Origin: Sulfurivermis sp040755915
GTDB taxonomy: Bacteria > Pseudomonadota > Gammaproteobacteria > Thiohalomonadales > Thiohalomonadaceae
Direction: 5' to 3'
Assembly: GCA_040755915.1 (NCBI GenBank)
Contig: JBFLWM010000007.1
Location: forward strand, 6,475 to 70,474
DNA: 64,000 nt
Shown here: positions 53,277 through 61,648 of the stretch, piece after piece
How positions within the stretch are numbered: the stretch's first letter is position 1
Layout: each line of letters opens with the position of its first letter
Notes under the pieces: model-generated
Told to the model about the DNA's origin: nothing
Database searches by the model: none
Seen by the model: only the letters and a program-made list of their open reading frames with translations
Program-made: the position numbers and the translations under genes

Positions 53277-54299
53277 ATGAAGCAAAAGATCTCGGTCAGC
53301 GATTTGCGCGTCGGCATGTATGTCGAGCTGCCGCTGTCGTGGACCGAGCACAACTTCCTGCGCAGCAAATTCAAGCTCACCTCGCCGGAGCAGATCGCCG
53401 CCATCCGTGCCCACGGCCTGCGTGAAGTCACGGTAGACTTCGCCCGCAGCGACGTGCCGCCGCCTGCCCCCCCGGAGCCCCTCGGCGAGCTGGAGTACGT
53501 CAGCCACAGCGATGCCATCGTCGACCCCAAGGATGCGCCGCCGCCACCGCTCTGGAATCCCGACACGCTGGTGCCGACGGAGCTGCGCGAGGCTGTGCAC
53601 GACAAGCGTCTGGCGCCGGAACAGAAGGCCCAGGCGGTCTATCGACACAGCCGCGACATGATGCTGCGCATGCTCGATGCTCCGAGCGCCGAGAACATCC
53701 GTGCCAGCAAGGAGGCCCTTGGCTCGGTCACCGACATGATCCTGCGCGACGATCAGACGGCGCGGAATCTGCTGCGCATCACGGCGCACGATTTCTACAC
53801 CTATACCCATTCCGTCAACGTCGGCATCATCAGCCTGATGCTGGCCAAGGCCATGTTCAAGAACTCCGATGGCCATGACATGCAGGAGCTGGGCGCCGGG
53901 TTCTTCCTGCACGACCTCGGCAAGGTGAAGGTGGACGCCGCGATCATCAACAAGCCGGCGCGGCTGGACGAGACCGAGATGCGCCGCATGCGCATCCACC
54001 CCTATCAGGGCTACAAGCTGCTGCGCGATGCCGACGCGCTCACCGAAGAGTGCCGCATCATCGTCATGGAGCATCATGAGCTGATGGACGGCGGCGGTTA
54101 CCCCAAGCGCATCAAGGGCGACCAGATCCATATCTATGGCCGCATCTGTTGCATCGCCGACGTGTTCGACGCCCTCACCGCCGAGCGCTCCTACAAGAAG
54201 GCGATGACGCCGTTCGATGCGCTGACCCTGATGCGCGACAAGATGCCCAATCACTTCGACCGCCAGCTGTTCAACCGTTTTGTCGAACTGTTTCGCTGA
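53277..54299 (+). CDS. HD-GYP cyclic-di-GMP phosphodiesterase
   Basis: A 340-residue protein. The N-terminal region (DLRVGMYVELPLSWTEHNF) is the DUF3391-like partner domain often paired with HD-GYP. The catalytic domain has THSVNVGIISLMLAK, the HD pair in FFLHDLGKVKVDAAI, HHELMDGGGYPKRIKGDQI (the GYP motif) and IADVFDALTAERSYK. The residues needed for metal binding and hydrolysis appear intact. It hydrolyses c-di-GMP to GMP or pGpG. It is probably cotranscribed with rubredoxin. Confidence 0.92.
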   Translation: MKQKISVSDLRVGMYVELPLSWTEHNFLRSKFKLTSPEQIAAIRAHGLREVTVDFARSDVPPPAPPEPLGELEYVSHSDAIVDPKDAPPPPLWNPDTLVPTELREAVHDKRLAPEQKAQAVYRHSRDMMLRMLDAPSAENIRASKEALGSVTDMILRDDQTARNLLRITAHDFYTYTHSVNVGIISLMLAKAMFKNSDGHDMQELGAGFFLHDLGKVKVDAAIINKPARLDETEMRRMRIHPYQGYKLLRDADALTEECRIIVMEHHELMDGGGYPKRIKGDQIHIYGRICCIADVFDALTAERSYKKAMTPFDALTLMRDKMPNHFDRQLFNRFVELFR

Positions 54300-54365
54300 T
54301 CCGCCCGGCGGCAAGATGGTCTAAGCTCGCATTACCTCATTGTCTTTCTGTCGGGAGTTACCACC

Positions 54366-54956
54366 ATGCTGCGCCCCCTCCTCTCCGCCGCCGTGCTGTT
54401 GCTCGCTGCCGGCAGCCTGCATGCCGCCGACCTGGCCCGTGCCCAGGCAATCGTCACCGCCAAGTGCCAGCTGTGCCACGGCATGGAGGGTGAAAGCTCC
54501 AGTGCCATCTATCCGCGCCTGGCCGGCCAGAATGCCGCCTATATCGCCAAGCAGCTGGCCGACTTCAAGAGCGGACGGCGCAAGGGCACCATGAATGAAA
54601 TGGCTGCCGACCTGACCGAAGCCGAGATGGCCGCGCTGGGCCAGTACTTCAGCAGCAAGCCGCCGCAGGCCCACCGCGTCTCCGATCCGGACTTCACCGC
54701 CGTCGGCAAATACATCTATCACAACGGCAACAAGTGGTCCGGCGTCGCGGCCTGCGCCTCCTGCCACGGCGAGGACGGCGCCGGCACCGAGAAACTGCCG
54801 CGCATCGCCGGCCAGCACCTGCGCTACCTGGTCACCCAGCTGCAGGACTTCAACAGCCGCGAGCGCACCAACGACAATGCCATCATGCACTCCATCGCCT
54901 CCAAGCTTACGGAGATGGAGATCGAGGCCGTGGCGCGTTATCTGAGCGGAAAGTAA
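54366..54956 (+). CDS. Dihaem class I c-type cytochrome (c4-like)
   Basis: A 196-residue periplasmic protein with a signal peptide (cleavage near residue 20, LHA-AD) and two haem sites: CQLCH (C34, C37, H38) and CASCH (C130, C133, H134). Each domain ends with a methionine-bearing segment (GTMNEMAADL, NAIMHSIASKL) for the sixth ligand. The size and duplicated layout match cytochrome c4, an electron shuttle to terminal oxidases. It is preceded by GGGAG. Confidence 0.93.
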   Translation: MLRPLLSAAVLLLAAGSLHAADLARAQAIVTAKCQLCHGMEGESSSAIYPRLAGQNAAYIAKQLADFKSGRRKGTMNEMAADLTEAEMAALGQYFSSKPPQAHRVSDPDFTAVGKYIYHNGNKWSGVAACASCHGEDGAGTEKLPRIAGQHLRYLVTQLQDFNSRERTNDNAIMHSIASKLTEMEIEAVARYLSGK

Positions 54957-54961
54957 GCACG

Positions 54962-55021
54962 GCCCGGCCGGCGGAAGCCGGCCCTGCACCAGCCATATTG
55001 TAGGGTCGGCTTCAGCCGACC
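54962..55021. repeat. REP-like palindromic repeat
   Basis: Two short palindromes in a row: GGCCGGCGGAAGCCGGCC and GTCGGCTTCAGCCGAC. A related GGCCGGCTGAAGCCGGCC motif follows arfB at about 61408. They lie between the cytochrome and thiamine-binding-type genes and may mark the transcript end. Confidence 0.7.
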
Positions 55022-55046
55022 AACCCGGCGACAAGAGAGAACAGGC

Positions 55047-55346
55047 ATGAAGGTTCTGGTCAATCTGCAAGTGGTGCCCGTGGGCACCGAGGTCTCCGTT
55101 TCGCGCTATGTCGCCGCCTGCGGGCAGGTGCTGGACGAGGCCGAACTGCACCACGAGCTGCACGCCAACGGCACCAACATCGAAGGCGAGTGGGATGCGG
55201 TGTTCGCCGCCATCCGCCGCTGCCACGAGGCGGTGCATGCCCTGGGGGCGCCGCGCATCCAGACCTTCATCTCCGTCGGCACCCGCACCGACCGCGAGCA
55301 GTCGCTGCACGACAAGGTCGCCAGCGTTGCGCGTCACCGCGGCTGA
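55047..55346 (+). CDS. MTH1187/YkoF-type thiamine-binding family protein
   Basis: A 99-residue protein with the family start VNLQVVPVGTEVSVSRYVAACGQ, the ELHHELHANGTNIEGEWD segment and C-terminal RIQTFISVGTRTDREQSL. It matches the UPF0045/MTH1187 ferredoxin-like fold, which binds thiamine in some members. It is not near thiamine genes. AAGAGAGAACAGG precedes the ATG. Confidence 0.88.
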   Translation: MKVLVNLQVVPVGTEVSVSRYVAACGQVLDEAELHHELHANGTNIEGEWDAVFAAIRRCHEAVHALGAPRIQTFISVGTRTDREQSLHDKVASVARHRG

Positions 55347-55443
55347 AGGCGGCGAAACGCCAAAGCCGTCACACCCGCCCCGCTCACTGCCGAGGCCGTC
55401 TCGTTGTATAGTGGCCGCCGCACCGCGGCCCTTGCGTCGGGCC

Positions 55444-55516
55444 GTAGGAGCCCACTCCGTGGGCGAATTGCCGCGCATAGCCACGGCGCTATTCGCCGAG
55501 AGGACTCGGCTCCTAC
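55444..55516. repeat. REP-like palindromic element (inverted copy)
   Basis: Starts GTAGGAGCCCACTCCGTGGGC and ends TTCGCCGAGAGGACTCGGCTCCTAC, the reverse complement of the arm seen at 36043 and 46252. Terminal inverted repeats GTAGGAGCC/GGCTCCTAC are perfect. Confidence 0.88.
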
Positions 55517-55572
55517 ATGAATTCACTGCCCCCTGGATAGACACGATGCTCCAAACGTCGGGAACACCCTGA

Positions 55573-56250
55573 ATGGACCTTCAGATCAGCAATATCACCA
55601 TGCCGGTCGCGGCGCTCATCGCCTCGCTCATCGGCGCCACCGCCACCATCACCGCCACGCTGATCCAGCTGCGCATGGCCTGGAAGAAGGAAATGAAGGC
55701 GCGTGAGCGCGGCCAGCCGGTGACGCAGCAGGCCCGGCGTGGTCCGGTCGTCGCCATCATCGTCCTGCTCGTCGCCTCGGCGGTGGGCGGTTTTGCCCTG
55801 GCGCAGTACTTCAACACCGGCAAGAAAAAGGAGGTCGAGCTGGTGCGCAACGAATTCAACGCCAAACTCGATCAGCTCAATGCCACCGCGGCCCGGCTGG
55901 AGCATCTCGCCCTCGCCTCGGGTCAGGGCAAGGGCAGCGTCAGCGTCGGCGCCACCCTGCCGCCGTGCGCCGACTGCACGGAAGAACAGCCGGCCCGCAT
56001 CGAGCTGTGCGCCAGCGTGCCCGCCGCGACCACCCTCGACGCTGTCGAGCTGTATGCCGCCGCCGGCGACGAGCCCCTGCGCCGCATGGAGGCGGAGCAG
56101 CCGCAGCAGGCGGGCCGTTTTGCCGGACTGCCGCAGGAGCGCCTCGAATCGGACACCAGCAAACAGGTCTGCCAGTCCTACCTGCACTGGGACGCGGCAG
56201 CCAGCCATACCCTGCGCCTGACCATCCAACATACCGCCACGGCCCCCTGA
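55573..56250 (+). CDS. Membrane-anchored protein of unknown function
   Basis: A 225-residue protein: one hydrophobic helix near residues 10-32, a basic loop (KKEMKARERGQ), a second helix about 59-82, then a short coiled coil (ELVRNEFNAKLDQLNATAARLEHL). A soluble C-terminal domain with two cysteine motifs (PPCADCTEEQ, ELCASV) follows. The C-terminal domain is probably extracytoplasmic. No family recognised. It ends 1 bp before the next gene, so the two are cotranscribed. Confidence 0.65.
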   Translation: MDLQISNITMPVAALIASLIGATATITATLIQLRMAWKKEMKARERGQPVTQQARRGPVVAIIVLLVASAVGGFALAQYFNTGKKKEVELVRNEFNAKLDQLNATAARLEHLALASGQGKGSVSVGATLPPCADCTEEQPARIELCASVPAATTLDAVELYAAAGDEPLRRMEAEQPQQAGRFAGLPQERLESDTSKQVCQSYLHWDAAASHTLRLTIQHTATAP

Positions 56251-56251
56251 C

Positions 56252-56620
56252 ATGCCGATCCTGCTGTTTCGTCTCAATGGCGTGCCCGACGACGAGGCGG
56301 AGGAAGTCCGCGCCCTGCTCGACGCACATCACATCGATTTCTACGAGACCCAGGCCGGGCGCTGGGGCATCTCCGTCGCCGCCATCTGGCTGCGCGACGA
56401 AGACGCGCACCACGAGGAGGAGGCTCGCCGCCTCATCGACGGCTACCAGGAACAGCGCAGCCGGTCCGCCCGCGCCGAGTATGCCGCGCGGCAACAGGAA
56501 GGCCGCAGCGAAACCCTGGCCGGGCGTTTTCTGCGTGACCCGCTGCGCCTGCTCGCCTACGCCGCCATCATCCTGGTGATCCTCTATTTCACCCTGGCGC
56601 CGTTTCTGCACTGGCGTTAG
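56252..56620 (+). CDS. DUF6164-type small membrane protein
   Basis: A 122-residue protein with a soluble N-terminal region (ILLFRLNGVPDDEAEEVRALLD, QAGRWGISVAAIWLRDE) and one C-terminal membrane helix (about 99-118). The pattern matches DUF6164, which resembles a putative signal-transducing protein fold (DUF2007-like); function unknown. The ATG is 1 bp after the preceding stop. Confidence 0.75.
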   Translation: MPILLFRLNGVPDDEAEEVRALLDAHHIDFYETQAGRWGISVAAIWLRDEDAHHEEEARRLIDGYQEQRSRSARAEYAARQQEGRSETLAGRFLRDPLRLLAYAAIILVILYFTLAPFLHWR

Positions 56621-56799
56621 CCAGCCCCGCCGCGCAATCCCGCGGACAAAATAATTTTTTCCACCCCCCTTCTTTTCCGCCCGGCGCTCCGCTATAAAAG
56701 CGGCGTCCGGGGCAGGAGGCCGCGAGGCCCCTCCTGACAGACCCGCCGGTCTGACCCTCGACACCCCTTCAGCTACAAGAGGTCCTTTGCGGAGCGTGT

Positions 56800-57876
56800 A
56801 TGCGCGCAAACCTTGAGATCGGCAGTACCGAAACTTCGGAACCCCATATATTCGGCCCGGCGCCCTCCAACGTCCGGCCCGCAGTTCCCCTCCCCGTCAG
56901 CACCACCGCACAGCGCTTTCTCTCCGCCGGCGAACACCGCCTGCTGCCGCTGAGCATCGACGCCAAGCCGCTGTTCGACAGCCACGTCAGCGCCTGCGAC
57001 TTCCTCGTCGCCGACCTCAGCTTCACCAACAACTTCATGTGGCTGTCGCGCATGAGTGGCTTCTACCAGATCATCAATGACTGCTTCTGCCTGTTCAGCC
57101 TGAACGGCAACCAGCTCGGCATGCTGCTGCCGCCCATCGGCAGCGCGCAGAATCAGGCGCGCGCACTGCGTACCTGCGTCGACATCATGGACAGCTACAA
57201 CCACACAGCCGACGACAGCCGGGTGGATTACGTCAGCCCGGAGTTTGCGCGCCTGCTGGAACTGGACGGCGACGGCTGCTCACCGCACCTCGATGGCGCC
57301 TGGCAACTGGAACCGGCCTTTCCCGACTACATCTACCGCACCGCCGATCTGATCGAGCTGCGCGGCAACAGCTACAAGACCAAGCGCAGCGAGATCAACC
57401 AGTTCTGCCGCGCCCACCCCGACCACCGCATCGAGCCGCTGAGCCGCCACCACTGGAACGGCATGCGCGAACTGCTCAGCCAGTGGATGCGCGCGCGCCT
57501 GGAAGGGCTGCACGGCACCGCCGTGGCCGACTTCATCGCCAGTGTGGAACTGGAGCGGCAGGGAATAGAAAAGGCGCTGGCCCATTACGATGCACTGGGC
57601 CTGAAGGGACTGTGCCTGCTGGTGGATGAACGGGTCGCCGGCTTCACCTTCGGCGAGCGCATCAGCCACAGCATGGCCAGCGTGCTGGTGGAGAAAACCG
57701 ACTTCACCATCCCCGGCGCGGCGCAATACCTGTTCCGCGAATTCGCCCGCACCTTCGCCGACTGCGATTACATCAACGTCGGCGACGACCTCGGCCTGGA
57801 AAATTTACGAAGAGTGAAGATGAGCTACCGCCCGGTACTGTTCGGCGAGAAGTTCACCCTGAAACGCAACGAATAG
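56800..57876 (+). CDS. DUF2156 (lysylphosphatidylglycerol synthetase C-terminal-like) protein
   Basis: A 358-residue soluble protein with duplicated GNAT-like folds: LSFTNNFMWLSRMSGFYQII and QLGMLLPPIGS in the first, RGNSYKTKRSEINQF, GLCLLVDERVAGFTFGE and ADCDYINVGDDLGLENLRRVKMSYRP in the second. This is the catalytic module of MprF-type aminoacyl-phosphatidylglycerol synthases but without their membrane flippase part. Stand-alone DUF2156 proteins have been proposed to transfer aminoacyl groups. The substrate is unknown. The 179-bp upstream gap holds an AT-rich stretch and the hairpin CAGGAGGCCGCGAGGCCCCTCCTG. Confidence 0.82.
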   Translation: MRANLEIGSTETSEPHIFGPAPSNVRPAVPLPVSTTAQRFLSAGEHRLLPLSIDAKPLFDSHVSACDFLVADLSFTNNFMWLSRMSGFYQIINDCFCLFSLNGNQLGMLLPPIGSAQNQARALRTCVDIMDSYNHTADDSRVDYVSPEFARLLELDGDGCSPHLDGAWQLEPAFPDYIYRTADLIELRGNSYKTKRSEINQFCRAHPDHRIEPLSRHHWNGMRELLSQWMRARLEGLHGTAVADFIASVELERQGIEKALAHYDALGLKGLCLLVDERVAGFTFGERISHSMASVLVEKTDFTIPGAAQYLFREFARTFADCDYINVGDDLGLENLRRVKMSYRPVLFGEKFTLKRNE

Positions 57877-57882
57877 AGCAAC

Positions 57883-57963
57883 GTAGGATGGGCAAAGCGC
57901 AGCGTGCCCATCAATCCATGCACAATCACAGACGATGGGCACGCTGCGCTTTGCCCATCCTGC
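57883..57963. repeat. Large inverted repeat (REP/BIME-like), 30-bp arms
   Basis: Arms 57883-57912 (GTAGGATGGGCAAAGCGCAG...) and 57934-57963 pair over 30 bp with one mismatch around a 21-nt loop. It sits between the convergent DUF2156 and Lrp genes, where it could form a bidirectional terminator-like stem. Confidence 0.9.
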
Positions 57964-57980
57964 ATTTCGAAACCGAAGGA

Positions 57981-58445
57981 TTACCCCACCGGCAAGGCCG
58001 TCTTGTCCACCACCCGGCGCATCACGAAGCTGGAATGCACCCCGCTCACCCCCTCGATGCGGGTGATCCTGTCGAGCAGCAGTTCCTGGTAGGCCTCCAT
58101 GTCGCGCACCACCACCTTGAGCTGGTAGTCGGCGTCCTGGCCGGTGATGAGCAGGCATTCCAGCACCTCGGGCAGGGCGGCGACCCGCGCCTCGAAATTG
58201 GCGAAGCGCTCCGGGGTGTGGCGGTCCATGGAGATGTGGATCAGCGCCATCAGGCTCAGGCCCAGCGCCTTGGCGTCGAGCAGGGCGCGGTAGCCCAGGA
58301 TCAGGCCCGACTCCTCCAGAGCCCGCACCCGGCGCAGGCAGGGCGAGGGCGACAGGCCGATACGCTCGGCCAGTTCCTGGTTGCTGATGCGGCCGTCCTG
58401 CTGCAGGAGTTCGAGGATGCGGCGGTCGTAGCGGTCGAGTTCCAT
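57981..58445 (-). CDS. Lrp/AsnC-family transcriptional regulator
   Basis: A 154-residue regulator with an N-terminal helix-turn-helix (DRYDRRILELLQQDGRISNQELAERIGLSPSPCLRRVRALEESGLI) and a C-terminal RAM domain (ECLLITGQDADYQLKVVVRDMEAY, GVSGVHSSFVMRRV). The start is the ATG before ELDRYDRR. It is divergent from leuA with a 246-bp gap, so leucine-responsive control of leuA, and of itself, is a good possibility. Lrp-type operators are too loose to assign by eye. Confidence 0.92.
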   Translation of the reverse strand: MELDRYDRRILELLQQDGRISNQELAERIGLSPSPCLRRVRALEESGLILGYRALLDAKALGLSLMALIHISMDRHTPERFANFEARVAALPEVLECLLITGQDADYQLKVVVRDMEAYQELLLDRITRIEGVSGVHSSFVMRRVVDKTALPVG

Positions 58446-58691
58446 GGTTGCGCGCTCCTGGCTTCTTGTTGGCAGATTATGTCTCCATAAAAACACTCAT
58501 GGCAATAAAATTGTCGCGAAGCGGCGTTTCAGGGGCAACTTCGCAAGCACCTGCCGGCTCCATTGGCGTAATCTTTCTCCAACCCGCAAACATCGGGTGG
58601 AACCTGCCAAGTCTCACGAGGATACGGCAACCGGAACGCCCCACAAGGGCCGCCGAAACTTGAAACCCGAAACCGAATCAAGGATTGCGCC

Positions 58692-60362
58692 ATGAAAGCC
58701 TTCGACCACAGCAAGTACCGCCCCGCCCCGCCGGTGGCCCTGGCCGACCGCCAGTGGCCCAACCGCCAGATCGAACGCGCCCCCATCTGGGCCAGCGTCG
58801 ACCTGCGCGACGGCAACCAGGCGCTGCTGGAGCCGATGGACGTGACGCAGAAGCGCAAGATGTGGGCCTTGCTGGTTGAACTCGGCTTCAAGGAGATCGA
58901 GGTGGGTTTCCCCTCGGCCTCCCAGCCAGACTACGACTTCGTGCGCTGGCTCATCGAGGCGCAGCAGATCCCGGACGACGTCACCGTGCAGGTTCTGGTG
59001 CAGGCGCGCGAGGACCTCATCGTGCGCACCTTCGAGGCACTCAAGGGCGTGAAGCGCGCCATCGTGCACGTCTACAACTCGACCTCCACGGTGCAGCGTG
59101 AGCGCGTGTTCCAAATGGACCGCGAGGCCATCAAGGGCATCGCCGTGCGCGGCGCCCAGTTGCTCCAGCGCGAGGCGGCCAAATACCCGGCCACCGAATG
59201 GGTGTTCCAGTATTCGCCCGAGAGCTTCTCCAACACCGAGATGGATTACGCGGTGGAGGTGTGCGACGCGGTGATCGACGTATGGCAGCCGACGCCGCAA
59301 AGGCCGTGCATCATCAATCTGCCGGCGACGGTGGAGAGCGCCATGCCCAATGTGTTCGCCGATCAGGTGGAGTGGTTCTGCCGCCACATCAGCCGCCGCG
59401 ACAGCGTCATCGTCTCGGTGCATACCCACAACGATCGGGGCTGCGCGGTGGCGGCGGCGGAGATGGCCGTGCTCGCCGGCGCCGACCGCGTCGAGGGCAC
59501 CCTGCTTGGCAACGGCGAGCGCACCGGCAACATGGACATCGTCACCATGGCAATGAACCTCTACAGCCAGGGCATCGACCCGGAACTGGATCTTTCCAAT
59601 CCGGACGCCATCATCCAGACCTACACCGAGTGCACTACCCTGCCGGTGCATCCGCGCCATCCCTGGATCGGCGACATGGTCTACACGGCATTCTCTGGCA
59701 GCCACCAGGATGCGATCCGCAAGAGCCTCAAGTTGCAGCAGCCGGACGAACATTGGCAGGTGGCCTATCTGCCCATCGACCCGCGCGACCTCGGCCGTGA
59801 TTACCAGGCAGTGATCCGCGTCAACAGCCAGTCGGGCAAGGGCGGCGTCGCCTTTGTGCTGGAGCGCGACTACGGCCTGTCCTTGCCGCGCTGGATGCAG
59901 GTGGAGCTGGCACAGGTGGTACAGCGCGAGAGCGAGCGGCGCAGCGGCGAGATCGACAGCGCGACCATCCACCAGCTGTTTCTCGCCCACTTCGTCGCCG
60001 ATCAGGCGCCGGTACGCCTGCAGGGCTACCGCCTCGATCGCGAGGGCGCGGTGGACACCATCGCCGCCGACGTGGTGGAACGCGGCAGCGCGCGCACCCT
60101 CTCCGGCCGCGGCGAGGGTGCCATCTCCGCCTTCGTCGATGCCTGGACGGCGCACAGCGGCACGCCGGTGAACGTGGTCGACTACAGCGAGCACGCCATC
60201 GGCAGCGGCACCAACGCCGAGGCCGTCGCCTACGTGCAGCTCAACATCGGCGGCCGCCGCTACAGCGGCGCGGCGCTGGACCACGACACCGTCAGCGCCT
60301 CGCTCAAGGCCGTGCTGTCGGCCCTGAACCGGGCGCAGGCGCAGCAGTCGGCAGCGGCCTGA
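58692..60362 (+). CDS. leuA: 2-isopropylmalate synthase (type 2)
   Basis: A 556-residue enzyme, first step of leucine biosynthesis, condensing acetyl-CoA with 2-oxoisovalerate. It has the HMGL-like TIM barrel (VDLRDGNQALLEPMDV with the metal Asp, SVHTHNDRGCAVAAAEMA, GADRVEGTLLGNGERTGNMD) and a C-terminal LeuA allosteric domain (VNVVDYSEHAIGSG, AVAYVQLNIGGRRYSG). The N-terminus (MKAFDHSKYRP) is that of the longer type-2 LeuA. AAGGA lies eight bases before the ATG. The 246-bp gap upstream includes a GGGCCGCCG stretch but no clear leader peptide. Confidence 0.95.
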   Translation: MKAFDHSKYRPAPPVALADRQWPNRQIERAPIWASVDLRDGNQALLEPMDVTQKRKMWALLVELGFKEIEVGFPSASQPDYDFVRWLIEAQQIPDDVTVQVLVQAREDLIVRTFEALKGVKRAIVHVYNSTSTVQRERVFQMDREAIKGIAVRGAQLLQREAAKYPATEWVFQYSPESFSNTEMDYAVEVCDAVIDVWQPTPQRPCIINLPATVESAMPNVFADQVEWFCRHISRRDSVIVSVHTHNDRGCAVAAAEMAVLAGADRVEGTLLGNGERTGNMDIVTMAMNLYSQGIDPELDLSNPDAIIQTYTECTTLPVHPRHPWIGDMVYTAFSGSHQDAIRKSLKLQQPDEHWQVAYLPIDPRDLGRDYQAVIRVNSQSGKGGVAFVLERDYGLSLPRWMQVELAQVVQRESERRSGEIDSATIHQLFLAHFVADQAPVRLQGYRLDREGAVDTIAADVVERGSARTLSGRGEGAISAFVDAWTAHSGTPVNVVDYSEHAIGSGTNAEAVAYVQLNIGGRRYSGAALDHDTVSASLKAVLSALNRAQAQQSAAA

Positions 60363-60377
60363 TTTGGACGAAGGCCT

Positions 60378-60508
60378 CAACCGCGAAGTACGCCAGGTTG
60401 CGCGAGGTTTTGGTGGAGCCACTGGCACCCCAAGTGAACCCCGCGCAGCGGGTGGCAATTCAACCACTCGCCGCAAGCCCTGGCGCAACTTCGCGTACTT
60501 CGCGGTTG
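60378..60508. repeat. Inverted repeat between leuA and yajD, 26-bp arms
   Basis: Left arm CAACCGCGAAGTACGCCAGG... (60378-60403) and right arm ending ...CGCGTACTTCGCGGTTG (60483-60508) pair with two mismatches over 26 bp. It encloses 79 bp with the further palindrome CCCCGCGCAGCGGG. It is likely a dispersed palindromic element. No T-run follows. Confidence 0.8.
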
Positions 60509-60561
60509 ACAGGTTTTACGTATAGAATTCCCGCCATACCGTCCCACCGCAGGAACACGTC

Positions 60562-60960
60562 ATGTCCGATCCGCGCCGCACCCCGGGCAAACCCATCGAC
60601 CACAGCAAGCTCGACAAGATCGTGGCCAATGCCCACAAGGAGCGGGACAAGCGCCTGGAGGGCTACCGCGAACAGTCGCTGCGCCTCCATCCCTGGATCT
60701 GCGGCCGCTGCGGGCGCGAGTTCACCCAGGCCAACCTGCACGAGCTGACCGTGCACCACAAGGACCACAACCACGACAACAACCCGCCCGACGGCAGCAA
60801 CTGGGAAAACCTCTGCCTGTACTGCCACGACAATGAGCACCAGCGCTACGTCGACAAGGTGCGCGGCTACGACGGCATGGCGACGGGCAAGCAGGAAGCC
60901 GCCACCTTCAATCCCTTCGCCAACCTGAAGGACATGCTGGGCAAGGACGACAAGAAGTAG
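60562..60960 (+). CDS. yajD: HNH nuclease-family protein YajD
   Basis: A 132-residue protein with an HNH zinc-binding module: CGRCGREF (two Cys), LTVHHKDHNHDNNPPDGSNWENLCLYCHDNEHQ (His-Asn-His and two Cys). The N-terminus DHSKLDKIVANAHKERD is typical of YajD. Its biological substrate is unknown. It lies 3 bp before arfB and is likely cotranscribed with it. Confidence 0.92.
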   Translation: MSDPRRTPGKPIDHSKLDKIVANAHKERDKRLEGYREQSLRLHPWICGRCGREFTQANLHELTVHHKDHNHDNNPPDGSNWENLCLYCHDNEHQRYVDKVRGYDGMATGKQEAATFNPFANLKDMLGKDDKK

Positions 60961-60963
60961 CGC

Positions 60964-61389
60964 ATGCCGGACGACGCCCTGCCCATCTCCGCCCGCGTCG
61001 CCCTCCCGCTGCACGAGATCGAACTGTCCGCCATCCGCGCCGGCGGCCCCGGCGGCCAGAACGTCAACAAGGTTGCCAGCGCCATCCACCTGCGCTTCGA
61101 CATCGGCGCATCCTCCCTGCCCGACTACTACAAGGAGCGCCTGCTGGCCCTGAGCGATCAGCGCATCAGCGCCGACGGCGTCATCGTGCTCAAGGCGCAG
61201 GAGTACCGCAGCCAGGAACAGAACCGCGAGGCGGCGCTGGCGCGCCTGCAGGCGCTGATCCGCAGCGTCGCCGTCACCCCCAAGGCCCGTAAACCCACCA
61301 GGCCCACCCGCGCCTCGCAGACCCGGCGCATGGACGGAAAGAGCCGCCGCGGCGCGGTCAAGGCGCTGCGCGGCAAGGTCACCGATTGA
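60964..61389 (+). CDS. arfB: Alternative ribosome-rescue factor B (peptidyl-tRNA hydrolase)
   Basis: A 141-residue class I release-factor-like protein. The catalytic GGQ loop is RAGGPGGQNVNKVASAIHLRF. The C-terminal extension is strongly basic (KARKPTRPTRASQTRRMDGKSRRG) and enters the empty mRNA channel of stalled ribosomes. Length matches E. coli ArfB (140). The ATG lies 3 bp after the yajD stop. Confidence 0.95.
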   Translation: MPDDALPISARVALPLHEIELSAIRAGGPGGQNVNKVASAIHLRFDIGASSLPDYYKERLLALSDQRISADGVIVLKAQEYRSQEQNREAALARLQALIRSVAVTPKARKPTRPTRASQTRRMDGKSRRGAVKALRGKVTD

Positions 61390-61405
61390 ATTTCCCGGGA
61401 CGCTG

Positions 61406-61429
61406 TCGGCCGGCTGAAGCCGGCCCTAC
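61406..61429. repeat. Short REP-like palindrome after arfB
   Basis: GTCGGCCGGCTGAAGCCGGCCC holds the perfect palindrome-with-loop GGCCGGC-TGAA-GCCGGCC. It resembles the element near 54.97 kb and may end the yajD-arfB transcript. Confidence 0.7.
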
Positions 61430-61648
61430 GGCCTGATGCCATCCGGGTAAGGGCCGGCTAACGATGTGTCGCCGGGACTGGCCGCAGGGTGCAGCCACTC
61501 AGCGTCTGTGCGACAATAGCGCCCGCTCCGGCACACGCTCTCCCGCCCGCCGGCGACTGGAAAATTCATTTGCATCCCCGGACCTCGCCCCACTGACGCC
61601 AGCGGCGCCAGCCCGATGCTTTGGTCCGACCGTTACTGGAAACACGCC

